Program-made: the position numbers and the translations under genes
Assembly: GCA_037044905.1 (NCBI GenBank)
Contig: JBAOKB010000043.1
Location: 37,877 to 101,876, forward strand
DNA length: 64,000 nt
Source: Hortaea werneckii
Taxonomy: Eukaryota; Ascomycota; Dothideomycetes; Mycosphaerellales; Teratosphaeriaceae
Direction of reading: 5' to 3'
Shown here: positions 10,182-22,537 of the stretch, in pieces
How positions within the stretch are numbered: the first letter of the stretch is position 1
Layout: the number at the start of each line of letters is the position of its first letter
The notes under the pieces: generated by a model
What the model was told of the DNA's origin: nothing
What the model saw: only the letters and a program-made list of their open reading frames with translations
The model's database searches: none

Positions 10182-11986
10182 GGCGTGGTAGTTATCAAGC
10201 TGATGACCGATCCGAAAAGCATTCTGGATCTCTGGACCATTCAGGAGAGTTACCACCGGTTTCTCTCACTTCTAATAGGACTTCGAAAGGGGGTTTGAGT
10301 TGTTGCGCCTGACGTAGGCAGAAGGGATTTTCCTGAGTTTACTGCTCTGCTCCATCGCCTTCTGACTCACTTCCGTCATTTGAATTGCCATGAAGTCTCA
10401 TCGAGGTCAGTTTATTAGCTGAAGGAAGACGTTTGCAGACCGCCCCAGAAAAGGCTTCAGAGAATCTCCATTTTAGTGCAGAATCTTCACCCTTCGGCGG
10501 GCACATTATACAACTCATTGTCACGTATTAATCGTCTCTCATAACGTTAATGCTCTCTAGGAATGTTCGTGGCGCTGGGGGTTCTTATCGATGCTCTTCA
10601 TAATCTCAACATGCAGTCACTCCTTCATTTTGGGCTGATTTTCTTAATAACTTACGCCAAGGCCATCATAATCAGACATTTGTGTAGCATAGTGACCGGA
10701 CACAGAACCCGACATTTCCCCTCCTCTTCTACTTCGAGAACAGGTCAGTAGAGGTCTATTCAGAAGACCTATGGAACCACAAATTCCATCTGCCCATTTC
10801 GTCTATGGAAAGGCCATTTGTATCATCACACAGAGAGATGAAAGAAGTACTAGAGAGAAAACGAAAGTCAGAGAGACAGAACGAGCGCGACAGCGAGGGG
10901 AAGGGAGTCAGTCCGGCAATAACATCGATCTTGGAACGTCGCCCTCAAAGCCAGCCCCTCATCATTTACCTATCTCGCAGAGAGCCTCATTTCTCCGATG
11001 CACTCATCCCCATCCCTCAGTAGCCAGACGAGACCCACCATCTTTATCATTCGCTCCAGAATGTGTGGCCCGACGCAAACATTCGACGATGGAGGGAGGG
11101 TACGGAGGGGGGTGGAGGGGGGGATAAATAATGGGAGGAAAGCAAGTTTCGAGCCCCGGGAGAAAAAGGCAACTCCTTCTACTTCCTCGTTCACTCCTCT
11201 TTACCGTCTAATGGGGGGAATATGCGACATCCATAGCAAAGGGAGAAAGGAAAAAGGAGAGAATGAGCTATGCCTCCACAGCAAGAGAACTACTCCATCG
11301 AAGGGTATCACCTTCTGAAGACCGCCTTGCGAGGGAGAGACAAAGAAGCAAAGAGGGAAGGGTGGGGGAAGTGGGAACTGCAAAAAAAGAAAAAAAAAAA
11401 CCAGAATCAAAGGAGCAAGGCCAAAAAGCTCATCCATATTCGTTAGATTCTCTTCCTTGCAGCAAGGTATGAGTAAGTATGCACCAAAATCCCACAACCA
11501 ACCCACGAGGGGAAGCGCTTTAGTCGAAGTAGGGGCCTGACCGGTCCGGACCTGGAGGGGTGGAGGGTCGCCGAAAAATGGAACCAAAGCCTCAGTCCAG
11601 AGATTCCCATCCTTGAATCTCGGTCCTTCAAACCCTCCTCCCCTTCCCACCCCCCTGCCCCGCCCATCTTTCTTCAATACGGATAGTGCGAATCATCAAC
11701 TTCATATCAAACCCCCAGAGAGAAAAAAAAAAAACCAAAAAAAATACGCCGACCCAATGCACGCAATGCCAAAAGCGTCAAGCAAGCCATCATATGCGGA
11801 GGTCGAAAAGACCGGGAATCGCTCTCATCACGGTCAAGGAAAGAGAATTCCTCCCCCATCCCCCACTCCCAAAAAAACCATTTCCCCTCTTTCCTAATCC
11901 CATTTCAAAAAAATCCAACCACCACCACCACCATCACCACCACCACACCAAAACAGACTCAGCAACCTTCCCCTCCCTTTTTCCTT
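10182..11986. other. 1.8-kb convergent intergenic region, low complexity
   Basis: Between the 3' ends of the SDR (+) and chitin synthase (-) genes. The sequence is strongly purine- or pyrimidine-biased, with AGAGAGA-rich tracts (10830-10900), several A-runs (about 11380-11400, 11706-11741) and an ACC repeat at about 11921-11948 just past the chitin synthase stop. Open frames here are low-complexity artefacts. No gene is supported. Confidence 0.5.
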
Positions 11987-14900
11987 TTAAACCCCCCTAA
12001 AAACCCTAACAACCAAGAACCAACACGCGCCGGCAAACCTCACCACCGCGAGACCCGCAACACTATAAAGGACAACACCCATGTAGATCGTACTCCGTTC
12101 GTCCTCTGCAGTCGAGGTATTCGCATCATCGGACAACACACCGCCAGCATTCGTGACCACAGCCGCAACGGCCAGATTACAGAACATCCAGGCCAAGACG
12201 ACGGCGGAGCGGAAGCCCTTGTAGTAATCCTCATGTTTAGTCTGTTCATTGACCGATCTCTCAGGGGGTTGGAATTTGGAGGCGAAAGTGCGGAGTTCGG
12301 ATTCATACTGGGTATTCAGATCGGCGTCGTCGGTGGGGATAGCGACGTCGACTTTGCCACCCGGTTTGAGGTTGGCGGCGGGGAGTTTCTCGGGCTTGTC
12401 GTCGCCTTTGGTGCCCCAGGTGATGTCGTGGGTGTTGCAGAAGGCGTAGACGTTGAGGATGTTGATGTAGGTCGGGGTGAGGAGGAGGTATTGCAGGAAG
12501 CAGGTGAACATGTGCCAGGGGTCGAAGAAGAGGATGGAGGAGATGAGGTAGAGGAGCCAGGTGGAGCACATGGAGACGATGAGGGTGCGGAAGAGTTTGT
12601 TGGTGAAGAGCTGGGCGAAGGAGAAGCCGTTCTCGGAGACTTGTTGTTGGACGGATTTGACGGTGATGAAGATGGAGGCGAAGAGGAGGTAGGACATGAG
12701 GATGGCCCAGAAGTAGACTTGGGTCATGTAGAATTTGTTGGAGCCTTGGGGTCGGTTGCCGAGGGCGAGGACGAAGCAGGTGACGAGGATGGCGATGTAG
12801 AGCCATTCGAAGATGACGGCGAGGATGAAGCCGGCGGTGCCGAGGAGGTTATCGCCGGAGAGGGAGACGGTTAGGATGCGGAAGACGAGGAAGAAGTTGC
12901 CCTGTTAGTGAAGACCACGGTCAGCATAGTTCTGTCGTCCTGTTCCATTCGCACCTCCTCTGTCTTCAATGACTCTTTTGCAATGGATAGACAACTTACA
13001 ATAGCAAACCAAGCGAACAACATATTAACCGCCTGATAGATAAACTCAAAGACAAAAGCCGCCTTGCGCAGGGCACTATGATGACTCCGCCAGATCTGAT
13101 AGAAATGCGCGAGGCCGTACACGGCGGCGAAGAAACTGCCGTTCAACCAACGACGGCGCTGCAGGATGAAATCGGCCATTTCCGTCGGGACATCCGTCTC
13201 GCCCGTCGCGGACTTGACATACTGCAAGATCCAGGAACAATTCCGTTTAGCGACGAGCTCGAAACACAAAATGCGGTCTTCGGCGAGATACATGTTGGCG
13301 GTGAAGATACCGGCGTTAGCACCGTGCATCTTCTCACCGGCGAAGTATTTCTCCAGGGGACCCTGGCCGGTCTTGTCGTTCTGGAGGGCGACGTAACGGT
13401 AAGCGGAGAAGGCACCGGGGAGGACGGAGATGAAACCGAAAGCGCTTTCGAGCGGCTTGTCGAGAATATTGCTCATTTTGTATTCGAAATTCTGCGCGGC
13501 GACCAAGGGGTTGACGAGTGCTTTGCCGTGGTCGAGGAGGGCTTTAATCTCGCCACAGGCGCCTAGAACATCGAAGGGGTTAGCAAACGTACTTCTTCAC
13601 TCATCCTGCAACCCACGCGCAAGGAGCATTTCGGTTTCTCTTCCTCTTCTCTTTTCTATACACTTTTTTTGCCCGCCTCACTCCCTCGGAGCGATTAACA
13701 AAAAAAAAAAAAAAAAAAGCTTACCAGCGCACATAGGCTCCCGATCAAAAGCCTTCCACAAATCATAAATACTACTCCTCCCGGGCCGGGTGCCCGCATC
13801 GATGAGGACACAAATATTCGGATCGAGGACCTCACCGAAAGCCTGGAAGAACCATCGGTGGGAATTGATCTTCTTCTGGTTCTTCTCCTTGAGACAGAAC
13901 AACATCTGCACGGGCGTGGAGCCCTTCTTGACCGAAACAATCCCCTTCTTAAGCTCGAGCGTCATCTGCGTGGTGTACTCGTAGATATGGGCGGTGACAT
14001 CCTCGCCGTTGACCTGCTGCTTGGCGATGCCGTCTTGGTAGACGCCCATGGCGGCGAGGACGGCGCGGGTGCGGGGGTTGATCTTGGCGCGGCCGTCGGA
14101 GACGACGCAGACGACGATTTTTTTCCAGGCTTCTTTGCCCCAGGTCTTGGAGGAGGTGCGTGAGTTCATGTACTCGATGTTCTTGATGACGCCGATCATG
14201 GTGCGGGCGAAGAGCTCGTCTTCTTCATTGTACATGGTGATGACGATGAAGAGTTCGGTGTGGCGGGGTTTGGCGAAGAGACGTTGGCGGAGGGTGAAGC
14301 GTTTGTCGTAGAATTCTGACGGGTCGCAGGTGGCGGCGGAGTAGCGCATGTGGGTGAACTCATCACGCTCAGGGGGTTGGGCGTGGGCGACCTGGTTCAG
14401 GAGGCGGGGAGGGATGGGACAGTCGAGAACGAGGTTGCCGTTGAACAGCTGGACCTCTTTGACGGTCTTCCAACGTCGGATGGGTGCGGCGGCTGGCCGT
14501 TGTTGGGCATCTGAGTAACCGCCTTCGATATCGCCAATGTCTTGTGAAGCGTCTTGCGGTGGTCCGCCTACATCGTCTGGATTGGGACCATATGCGGTGT
14601 CGGCCTGCAACATGGGTCGCATATGATCGGCATCGTCTTGATAGTATGGATGTTGGGGTTGCTCGAAGCCGGCGAATCCCGCATGGTCCTGCACGTGGAC
14701 GCCGGGTAAGGGAGTGGGTGGCTGGGCGTATAGATGATCTTGTGTCTGCTCATACTGGGGAGTCAGGCTGTACTCGCCCGTGCCGTGCATCTCGGTCTGC
14801 TGGAACGGGTTGGGGGTGTATGCATGCTGGTGGACATCCTCGTATGCCTCGGCGTGGCCGTAGGAGCCTGTAATGTTTTCTACCGAGTATGTCGGCTGGG

Positions 14901-15298
14901 GTTGTAAGCGATCGGTGCTGGCGAATGGACCGGGCCCAACGGGGATCTCGAGCGGAGCATCTTCGTGGACGTAAGGGCGGTCGTCAAGTTGGTATGAAGG
15001 GCTGTGATAGCGTTCGGGAGATCGGGATCGCGGGTCCATGAAGGGATTATTCGGGTCGGTCTCGTCGGGATGGAGGTTGTGGCCGTAGCCGCCTTTGCGC
15101 ATGAAGAGGGAAAGATGATTAGTGGATGTCCGTCTCGTGACATGGGGGTTTGGGGGATGCGCATGGGGATGTGAATGAGCGAGTGAAGTGGGAGGAATGC
15201 AAGGGGAGCACTCGACGTCGCAGGTGTGTGTATGCGACTCGCGCGCGCAAACCTCAGGCCTGAATCGACTCACCTCCTAAAGGATTATAACCACTCAT
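11987..15298 (-). CDS. Chitin synthase, division 1 (class I-III, probably class III)
   Basis: Four exons (15298-15274, 15092-13725, 13562-13000, 12901-11987) give 956 aa, starting MSGYNPLGGGYGHNL. All three introns (181, 162 and 98 bp) are GT-AG and keep frame. The enzyme polymerises UDP-GlcNAc into chitin at the plasma membrane. A disordered Pro/Gln/His-rich N-terminal 240 residues lead into the CHS_N/GT2 core. Seen in order: ERDEFTHMRYSAATCDP, the VVCVVSDGRAKINPRTR block, LIDAGTRPG, MCAGACGEI across a splice junction, MYLAEDRILCFE and the product-binding QRRRWLNGSFF (QxxRW). At least six C-terminal membrane segments follow, and the protein ends LVVRVFRGV, the usual end of this division. Class III is my reading of the overall pattern and not proven. 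Intron 2 has a long T-run immediately after its donor. Confidence 0.93.
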
Positions 15299-16410
15299 CT
15301 TCTTCTTCTGCTGCTGCTGCTGCTTCTCTCAATCGCCCAATCAACCCCGTTCCTCTACTGCCTGTACAATTCCTCTCTTTCGTTCCGGGGTAGTGACTGG
15401 GTTGTTTGATTGGGTGGTGGTGGTGGTAGTGGTGATTCGGATGTTTCAGGTAGAAGCAGTCCTGGAGTAGCAGTAGTGTCGCAGTCCCACCTACGATAAG
15501 GTAGTCGCCAACTTCTCCTTCTTGTGTTTACCGAGCGTTGCGAGGGAGCTGAGCTTCTACTCTTCTAGTGCTATAGTACTAAACTATAGTACTGCAGGGC
15601 TAGTGACGAAGCGCAGGCGATAGTAGTGGGGACGGGCGCCACACCCCGGACGCGTTGCTAGGAAATTGAGCGATCGGCTTAATAGCAACCGGGATGGGAC
15701 AAGTGCGATGAAGAATCCAGCACTGTGGGTAGAGAGGGAGAGGATGTTGCGCAATTATTCTAGACAGCGTCCTTCCCGCAAGAAAAATCCAATCATCACG
15801 ATGATGGCCTGGCTGGCTGACTATGATCACGCACTCGACATGCACAGCCGCCATCAGGCCCCTCTATAGCACCGCCACGCCTCACGAAACGCGCAACCCA
15901 CTGGCAACTTTCTTCCGGCTTGGAAGAGAATGTCAAGTATTTTGCTCTGCCTTGATCTGCATTCTACATTTACATCTCTATATACAAGATGACTGTACAT
16001 TATATATATAGTCTTGATACGTCATCTCCCATATCAATCATGCCCTTCTCACCTTGTGTAGACAAGCATGAATCCATCAAACACATGAGTAATGCAAAGA
16101 GTAAACAGTCGCCAGGTGCGACAGCCCCGACGGCAAAAGAGTTTGTGGCTGAAACTCCATGTCGCGCATCTTCGTTTCTCCACGCGGATCCAACCGTTCG
16201 GGGCTGTGAATTCCCACGTCATTCCGTGTTTCAGAAATAGAATCTCTCCAGGAAGAGCAGAGCAGGGCAGGCATCACTACTAGTATTCATCTTTGGACTA
16301 CATGTGGCAAATGAGATTCCATGCGGCCATGGGCTGGGACCGCATAACCCTCATCCCAAGCATCATCATCATCATCACCACCCATCACTCATCCATACCA
16401 TAGGTAACCA
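15299..16410. promoter_or_regulatory. Upstream region of chitin synthase and 3' region of O-methyltransferase
   Basis: On the chitin synthase strand this is the promoter and 5' leader. It carries a triplet-rich tract (CTT/CTG repeats on the plus strand, 15299-15330) and a TGG-rich stretch at about 15412-15435. No gene is supported in the remainder. Confidence 0.4.
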
Positions 16411-18202
16411 TCACACCAACTCACACTCAATCAAACTCTCCGTCCCCTCCTCCTCCCCGTCTCCCCAAATCCCCACCACCTGCAACCTATACCCATCCTG
16501 CCTCACCGTCGCCCCAATCAACTCCCTCCACTCAAGCTCTGTGCGCTCCTTCGAAGCCACAAGCCCCAACATCATCATATCCAAGGCCGTAGCCTCCCAG
16601 TGCGCCCCCAGGGCCGGGATACAGTTCTCATGGATTAGGAGTCGGGAGTAGCCGGGTTCCATGGCCTGGGCGATGCGGGTGAGGATGGCGCTGGCGAGGG
16701 GATTGGGCCAGTCGTGCAGGACGGAGTGGAGGTAGTATGCGCGTGCTCCTAAAGTGGGAGGCTGTCAGCTGATTTTCTCTCTCTCTCTCTCTTTTCTTGT
16801 TTGTTTTTTTGTTTTCTCTCTCTTTTCCTCAAAGAGGAAACTCACCTTGAACAGGATTCTCCTCGAAAAAATCACACCCCACCCTCTCAATCCTCACCTC
16901 CTCCCCACCCCCCCAACCCAGCACCAACGCCTCCTCCCCAATCTGCCCCACCACCTCGGGCAAATCCTCCAAAACCAACCTCCCCTTCCCCCGTCCCATC
17001 GCAACCACATCCCCAAACCCCGCCGCAAACTCTCTAATATCATGTCCAAACCCCCCTCCCACATCAACCAACAACACCTTCCCCGCCTCGTCCTCTTCTC
17101 CCTCCTCCTCTAGCCCTGCTCCCCTGACCAACCTCTCCCTCACCGGATAAAACCCTTCCTCCCACCAACTCCTTCTCCCTTGTCGATAACCGCCCATATG
17201 ATTCCCAAACTCCTCACCCAACGGCTTCTTGACCCCGACATCCTCAAAGAACCCCCGCCGCGTCCGGACCCCGAACTGATACGGTCCATGCGCGGGGTCA
17301 TCCGGTTCGCGGTAGCCGGTCCGCTTCGCGTAGGCGGGGAAGCAGGTCAGCGCGGGCAGGGAGGCGAGGATGACGGGGTAGCCGTCGCCGAGGATGGGGT
17401 GGGTGAGGGCGGAGGAGAAAGGGGTGGGGAGGAAGGTGGTTGGGGAAGGTTGCCGGATGTGCGACATGGCGGTTAGGTGGCGCAGGAGGCGGGAGAGGAG
17501 GGGGCGGGGGATGCCGGTGCGGGCGGAGAGGAAGGGGAGGGATTTGGGTCGGCTTTGGTTGGTGCTGTCGTCGTCGTCGTCGGACCTGTTGGTGGTCGCT
17601 GCTGCTGCGGGGGGTGGGTCTTTGCTGGGCTTGTTGGTGAGGTCATGGACGGGATCGCGTTGGGGAGGTTGAGAGATTGAGGAGGACGGGTGGCTTTCTT
17701 CCATCCCCTCCTCAGCTCCTTGCTCTCCTTCTTTTTCTCCTCCTCCCCTCCCTTTCATACAAGGACATCCGGCATCGTCGCAGGATAGATAATGGAAAAG
17801 TCCCGTATCCACCCCGACCGCGAGACACATGGCCGCCGAGGGCTCCGCCCAGCAGTGTTTGATCATGGTCTTGCGCGGGGTTTCCAAGGCGCGGACGAGG
17901 GCGCGGGCGTGGGCGAGGAGGCCAAGACGGACGGAGTTCTTTCGATTCCGGTCGGTGTTGTCATGGCGGAGGTGGTTGGTCGTGTAGTCCTGTCCGGCGA
18001 CTTGGATGCGGTGCAGGAGGTCTGGAACGCCTGCGTCGTCGCTGGGGAGCAGGGCGGTGGAGATGGGGACAGTGGGTGGGTATCTAGGGGGAGGGTTTGT
18101 GTCTGGTCTTCTTGAGGAGTCTGGAACGGCGTGCTCGGTGTAGTTGTCAGGTTGGGGTTCGTTTGGCATAGGGTCGGGGGAAATGTCTGCTGTTCCCATC
18201 AT
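16411..18202 (-). CDS. SAM-dependent O-methyltransferase (plant/fungal type) with low-complexity insertions
   Basis: Two exons, 18202-16846 and 16748-16411 (97-bp intron), give 564 aa. The SAM-binding motif is LLVDVGGGFGHD at residues 377-388, followed by the RLVLEDLPEVV and CDFFEENPVQG blocks. Exon 2 continues GARAYYLHSVLHDWPNP with the His of the catalytic HDW motif, then LLIHENCIP and HWEATALDMMML, all standard for fungal O-methyltransferases. Usual family length is about 380-420 aa. The excess is a Pro-rich N-terminal extension (about 60 residues), a Gly/Glu, Ser/Pro and Ala/Asp-rich insertion at about residues 165-235 within the winged-helix dimerisation domain, and short acidic insertions before the SAM motif. 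Such enzymes methylate phenolic metabolites, often in biosynthetic clusters, but no cluster genes adjoin. The intron carries a CT repeat near its acceptor. Confidence 0.88.
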
Positions 18203-20209
18203 GGGCCGTTCTTCGTGCTGGGGCTGCTCTTTTTGGTTTACCGGAGGAAATCTTGGAGTTACTATTGTATGTCTCCTACGACTGGATGAAGGGGGAAAGC
18301 TATAGCAATGCCAGAGCTAGCGAGACGACATATAAAAAGCACTACTTGACCTGTTGTCGAGGCTTCTCAATGCCGACAGAAAATGGGACGCGGTCTATGT
18401 GGGGTGCTAACCACCAGCATCAACCAAGTGACTGAAGATTGCCCACAAAAACCACTTATTGTGATGCTCTTCCGCTCCGGCAGCACGTCCCTGCAGCCAA
18501 GCACAGGGGAAGAAGACGTAGCAGAGGGTGAAGGATTCGACTAAAAAGCCCACGTGTGAGACACGGGACATGGGTCATTATCCACAATAGGCCGACCGAG
18601 TCCTCTTGTGTATGCAGAATCATGGCGTTGACTTAGGTCTGTCTTCAATAGTCGCTCGTCAGCGCTCCAGGGAACGATGCCCAAGGAAGTTGAACTCTTC
18701 TCACGAATAGAAGCAGGATCCGGGCAAGTGGGTCAGAGACAGAAGAACGAGACCTTGTCTTCAAATTCGGGTTCACCAGTTGCAGTCGCTTCCCATCAGG
18801 TATAAACGATGGTATTAGGGCAACCTCGCTAAGCCTTTGCGGTCGAATGATGCCGGTGTGAGACATGACTGTCCATCACAACCCGGGAGATGGCCATAGC
18901 GCCATTAAACTCTCATGTTCGCCTCGAAAGCTGAGGTGAAAATCTGAGAAGCGCCGTCTACTTCCTTTCGTAAATCACTTACCGGTTTGGGAAGCGGAAG
19001 AGGTAAATCCCTAATAAGCAAGATAGGAAGTTCAAAAGGGCGGTACTGTCCTACGACTTTCTCTTTCCCCATCTCCAACTCTGGCGGCAGACGACGATAG
19101 AAATTCCCGTGGAGAGGATGGGACCGCTTGTTAAAACAAAGATAACAAAAAAAGAAAAAAAAAAAGGTATATAACTCGAATGCAGCAGAACAATAGAATT
19201 CGGCAGTATTCAGGTATTTACATAGGGCACAATAATGGGATCCGATCACCCGTTCTCCTTCCCCACAAAAGGAACCCCAACCCGCATCCAGACGAACGCA
19301 TCGGTTGGAGATAGCGTGCTTTCCTCTTCCGGGATGTTGCGGGTGCTCCCGAGTGAAGGGCGGTTAGCGGGGGCAAAAAAAAAAAAAAAAAAAAAGAAGA
19401 GGCATGGCTGATGTAGACATGTCGTTCGATTAGCAGTAGATTTAGTCCAAATAATTAATTCAGGACTACTATTTTTAGTAGTCAGGCAGCTTGGGTTACG
19501 TGCCGACCTTTCCGCTATCGTCGGGGACGATTTGGTATTCATCGGACACGGAATCGGATGACATGGGGTGGACGATTAGAGGAGGACCAGCGAAAGAACG
19601 CAAAGGAAGTGAAACAGGGATTAATGAACCTATTAGAACAGCCCGCGGAAGAGGAATGCGAGAAGGATCTCGCACCCTGTGAGACACGGCGAGGAAGAGG
19701 GTTGCAGAACATCCTTCGTGCTGTGTACCTGACCAGGGATGGATTTGCTTCATCGTCATGTTCGTGCCAGAACTTTGCTCTTTTCAGACGATGATGAACA
19801 AACGCCCTGATGATTGAGGCGGGATTTGCACGTTGTTGATCTTGCTGGGGGGTGAAGGTAACATTGGACTTTCGGTCGATCTAAAGGCTCCGAAGGAATT
19901 TAGATGATTGGTGGTAAGCCGGGGGATGGGACCGATGTGAGAGAGCCACGGTTTCTATCCATCGTATTGCCGCTTTGTTTTAAGCTTGTCCCTTACTCAC
20001 CTCCTTACCTATTTGCCTACCTACGCTCTCATTGTCTCTTTGCGGTCTTCGAAGCGTGTCCAAACGCCCCGAAGACGAACGAGGCGACCGCAACAAATCA
20101 TTGGACATATTTCTCCAAAACCAATTACTTGCATCCATTCCATCCTATCAGACCCCCTGTCACCAGTCCATCAAAGAGAACTAGATAGAGCAAGCCGAGT
20201 GCTCAAAAG
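18203..20209. other. 2-kb divergent intergenic region
   Basis: Between the O-methyltransferase (-) and rhodopsin-domain (+) starts, so both promoters lie here. A-runs occur at about 19149-19165 and 19376-19395. Several short open frames exist on both strands but none shows a domain or splice-compatible structure. Confidence 0.4.
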
Positions 20210-21671
20210 ATGCTGTATCCACGGGCAACAGGGGCGACCGGTACCAACGAAATGGAAGACCGCGGCCCAACAATCGTCACGCTTCTCGTCGTCTTCACCA
20301 TCGTCTCCGCCCTCTTCATCGCCGCCCGACTCTTCGTGCGCATCAGACTACTCCGCAATCTCGGGGCGGACGATTCCCTGATCACGCTTGCGTGGGTAAG
20401 TGAGTCGAAATTTTGAGTTTGCCGGAGCTGAAGACACACACACACACGGTGTCACCAGTGACTCGCAATCCACGAGGGGGACACTCATCTCCCCTTCGGA
20501 CCCTTGAATCGACAGTCGACTTTCCCCAGGACACTGACACGAGTTCTGTCGCACAGATCTGCGCAATAATCAACACCGGCATCTCCGCACGCGCCACGCA
20601 CTGGGGCAGCGGCCGCCACTTCGACGACCTGACCCCAGCGCAGAAATCCAAAGTGATCCACTACAACCTAGCAGCCTTCTGTCCCAGCATTCTGTCGATC
20701 GGGATCCCCAAACTCGCCGTCGTGGCGCTCCTGACGAAACTGCTGGAGCCCGCAAGATGGCATCGGATTACGATGTGGACGGCGGCGGGGGCGACGAATC
20801 TGCTGTTGTTCGGGTGCGTGATAATCCTGTATGCGCAGTGTCAGCCGGCGCGGTCGCAGTGGGATTTTAGTGTAGAGGGGCAGTGTTGGAGTCCGTGGGT
20901 GTTGGTTTATTGGGCTATAGTTTCTGGGAGTGTGTTTTTTTTTTTTTTTTTCTTTTCTTCCCCTCCTCCCAGAGAGCTAACGCGAGGATAGGTATCTCGG
21001 CTTTTATGGACTTATACCTTGCCGTCTACCCAGCCACCGTCCTATGGAAGCTGCAGATGAACATGAAGAAGAAGCTAGGTCTGAGTGCCGCGCTAGGCTT
21101 CGGCATCGTAGCGACGATTGTCGCGGCGTACAAGTGTACCAAGTTACCCGGGCTTGCAGGAGCGGATTATAGCTGTAAGTGTCCACTTCACCATTTTCGA
21201 TACCGTTCTAGATTCGGCCTTCGCTGAGAGAGAAACGCATTAGGGGCGACATCGGAGATGCTCATCTGGACATGCGTGGAGGGCTCCACCATCATCATCG
21301 CAGCCTGCATCCCCATCATGCAGCCACTGCTCCGCATGATCATCCATCCCAACGTGATGAGCACGGGTCGACAAGGGCGTCGGTACGACATTCATGAAGT
21401 CAACACGCCGCAGTACGATTTATCTAGCGACCTGAACAAGAGCAGCAAAGCGAGGTCCCGGGCGAAGATTGGCGTCAGTTACCCGACGGAAGTGAATAGT
21501 GAGGAGAGTATCCTGAGGGAGGAGGAAGGAAGTGGACCGGAAGTTTCGAATCATCGGATCCCGAAGCGATTCTCGCGGAGTGGGATTAGGAGGACGGACG
21601 AGGTGGAGGTGTCGTCCACGACGCATGGCGCTGAGGAGCACGGGAGTGGAGGCCGGAAAGCGTCCTGGTGA
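20210..21671 (+). CDS. Fungal rhodopsin-domain integral membrane protein (Pth11-related, without CFEM domain)
   Basis: Four exons (20210-20395, 20557-20929, 20992-21174, 21244-21671) give 389 aa; an ATG at 20252 (MEDRGPTIV) would give 375 aa and fits the family well. Introns are 161, 62 and 69 bp. Seven membrane segments are visible, starting with IVTLLVVFTIVSALFIAARL. Family landmarks include the LRNLGADDSLITLAW motif after helix 1, HWGSGRHF in the second loop, the CQPARSQWD block (C-Q-P before the extracellular loop), DLYLAVYPATVLWKLQM and TCVEGSTIIIAACIP in the last helix. The tail of about 110 residues is charged, Ser-rich and probably cytosolic. The family includes Pth11-like candidate receptors, but most members are uncharacterised and a ligand cannot be inferred. 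Confidence 0.88.
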
Positions 21672-22280
21672 GGATTGCGTACATCGCTAGCAAATATTTG
21701 TTGTCGTCTAACCCTCATACCGCGCTGTTCTGGTGACGTTGTTCGAGATTCCAGTATTGCACCTTCTTAGTTGGGCACTTCGGCCCCGAAGCACCAGGAT
21801 CGAAAAGGGCCGAAGATGCTGATCTGATTGCACGCCACTCGTGCACTTCGGAGCTGGGATGGATTGTCAAATGGTAAAGTAAGCTTGAAAGTTTGGTATG
21901 CCTCTCGCAGCTCATCCTTGCGTACTCTGTAGCTTGAAAAGGGCGGACCGCGAATGGCAGGTGAGGAGGTATACAGCTTAAACTTTAACTTCAGCCCGGG
22001 TGAGCATCACTTCCGAAATCAGTCAGCGCAGGAGGGGCACATATCCACCGCTCTACGCAGACCTCTCCCAATGTACGGGAAGAAGGTTTCGCGGCCATGG
22101 AGCAAGGTTCTACGGAGGATGAGGGGGTTTTTGGAAGTGAAAGAGGGTAAGTGTTATAGCCAGAGGTTGATAAAGGGGCCACCTCACGCTCATGAGTGTC
22201 GGGTCCGTCAGAACCGCCATCTCTCCCCTTCAGGAATAGCTAGCTCCACTACCCAAGACAAGTCCACTCGGCAACATCAT
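21672..22280. other. Intergenic spacer
   Basis: Between the rhodopsin-domain gene and the small hydrophilic-protein gene, both on the plus strand. It holds the promoter of the latter. An open frame at 21954-22292 overlaps the start region of the small gene and shows no domain; it was not accepted. Confidence 0.4.
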
Positions 22281-22537
22281 GCCTCAAGGTAAGCAGCATT
22301 TCTCCATCCCGCCGCCCGCGACTAACCCAAGGCGCAGAAGAGCAAAAGAAGGAAGGGCTGATGGATAAAATGTTCCACCATCACCACCACAAGGACGGCC
22401 AGCAAGTTTCCAAGGAAGGCCAGGACGGCGAACAACCACCGCAGCACAAGGAGACGGAAGGCGAGAAGTTCAAGGAGTACATGAATGAAGAGAGGAAGCT
22501 GGATGAGGAGGGGAAGGAGTACGGCGGATTGATGTGA
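22281..22537 (+). CDS. Small hydrophilic conserved protein (about 71 aa)
   Basis: Too short for ordinary ORF calling. Exon 1 is 22281-22290 (ATGCCTCAAG followed by GTAAGC) and exon 2 ends with TGA at 22537. Two AG acceptors six bases apart (22331 and 22337) both keep frame, giving MPQGAEEQKKEG or MPQEEQKKEG starts (71 or 69 aa). The protein has a five-His run after DKMF, is Lys/Glu/Gln-rich with no hydrophobic core, and ends KFKEYMNEERKLDEEGKEY then GGLM. I recall small fungal proteins with this K-F-K-E-Y-x-x-E...YGGLM tail; no function is known to me. The composition resembles stress hydrophilins, but that is inference. The CACTAACCC-like branch site sits close to the first acceptor, so the second may be preferred. 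Confidence 0.7.

Noticed and set aside
12233..12874. 213-codon Gly/Glu/Asp-rich plus-strand frame inside the chitin synthase gene
   Set aside because: It lies antisense to conserved chitin synthase exon 4 and has no folded-looking segment.
16304..16410. His-rich reading frame (CAT/CAC repeat) near the O-methyltransferase 3' end
   Set aside because: It is simple-sequence DNA in the 3' flank read in one frame; no gene context supports it.
16411..21671. Secondary-metabolite cluster around the O-methyltransferase
   Set aside because: Neighbours are chitin synthase and a rhodopsin-domain protein; no polyketide synthase, peptide synthetase, terpene cyclase or P450 is present.
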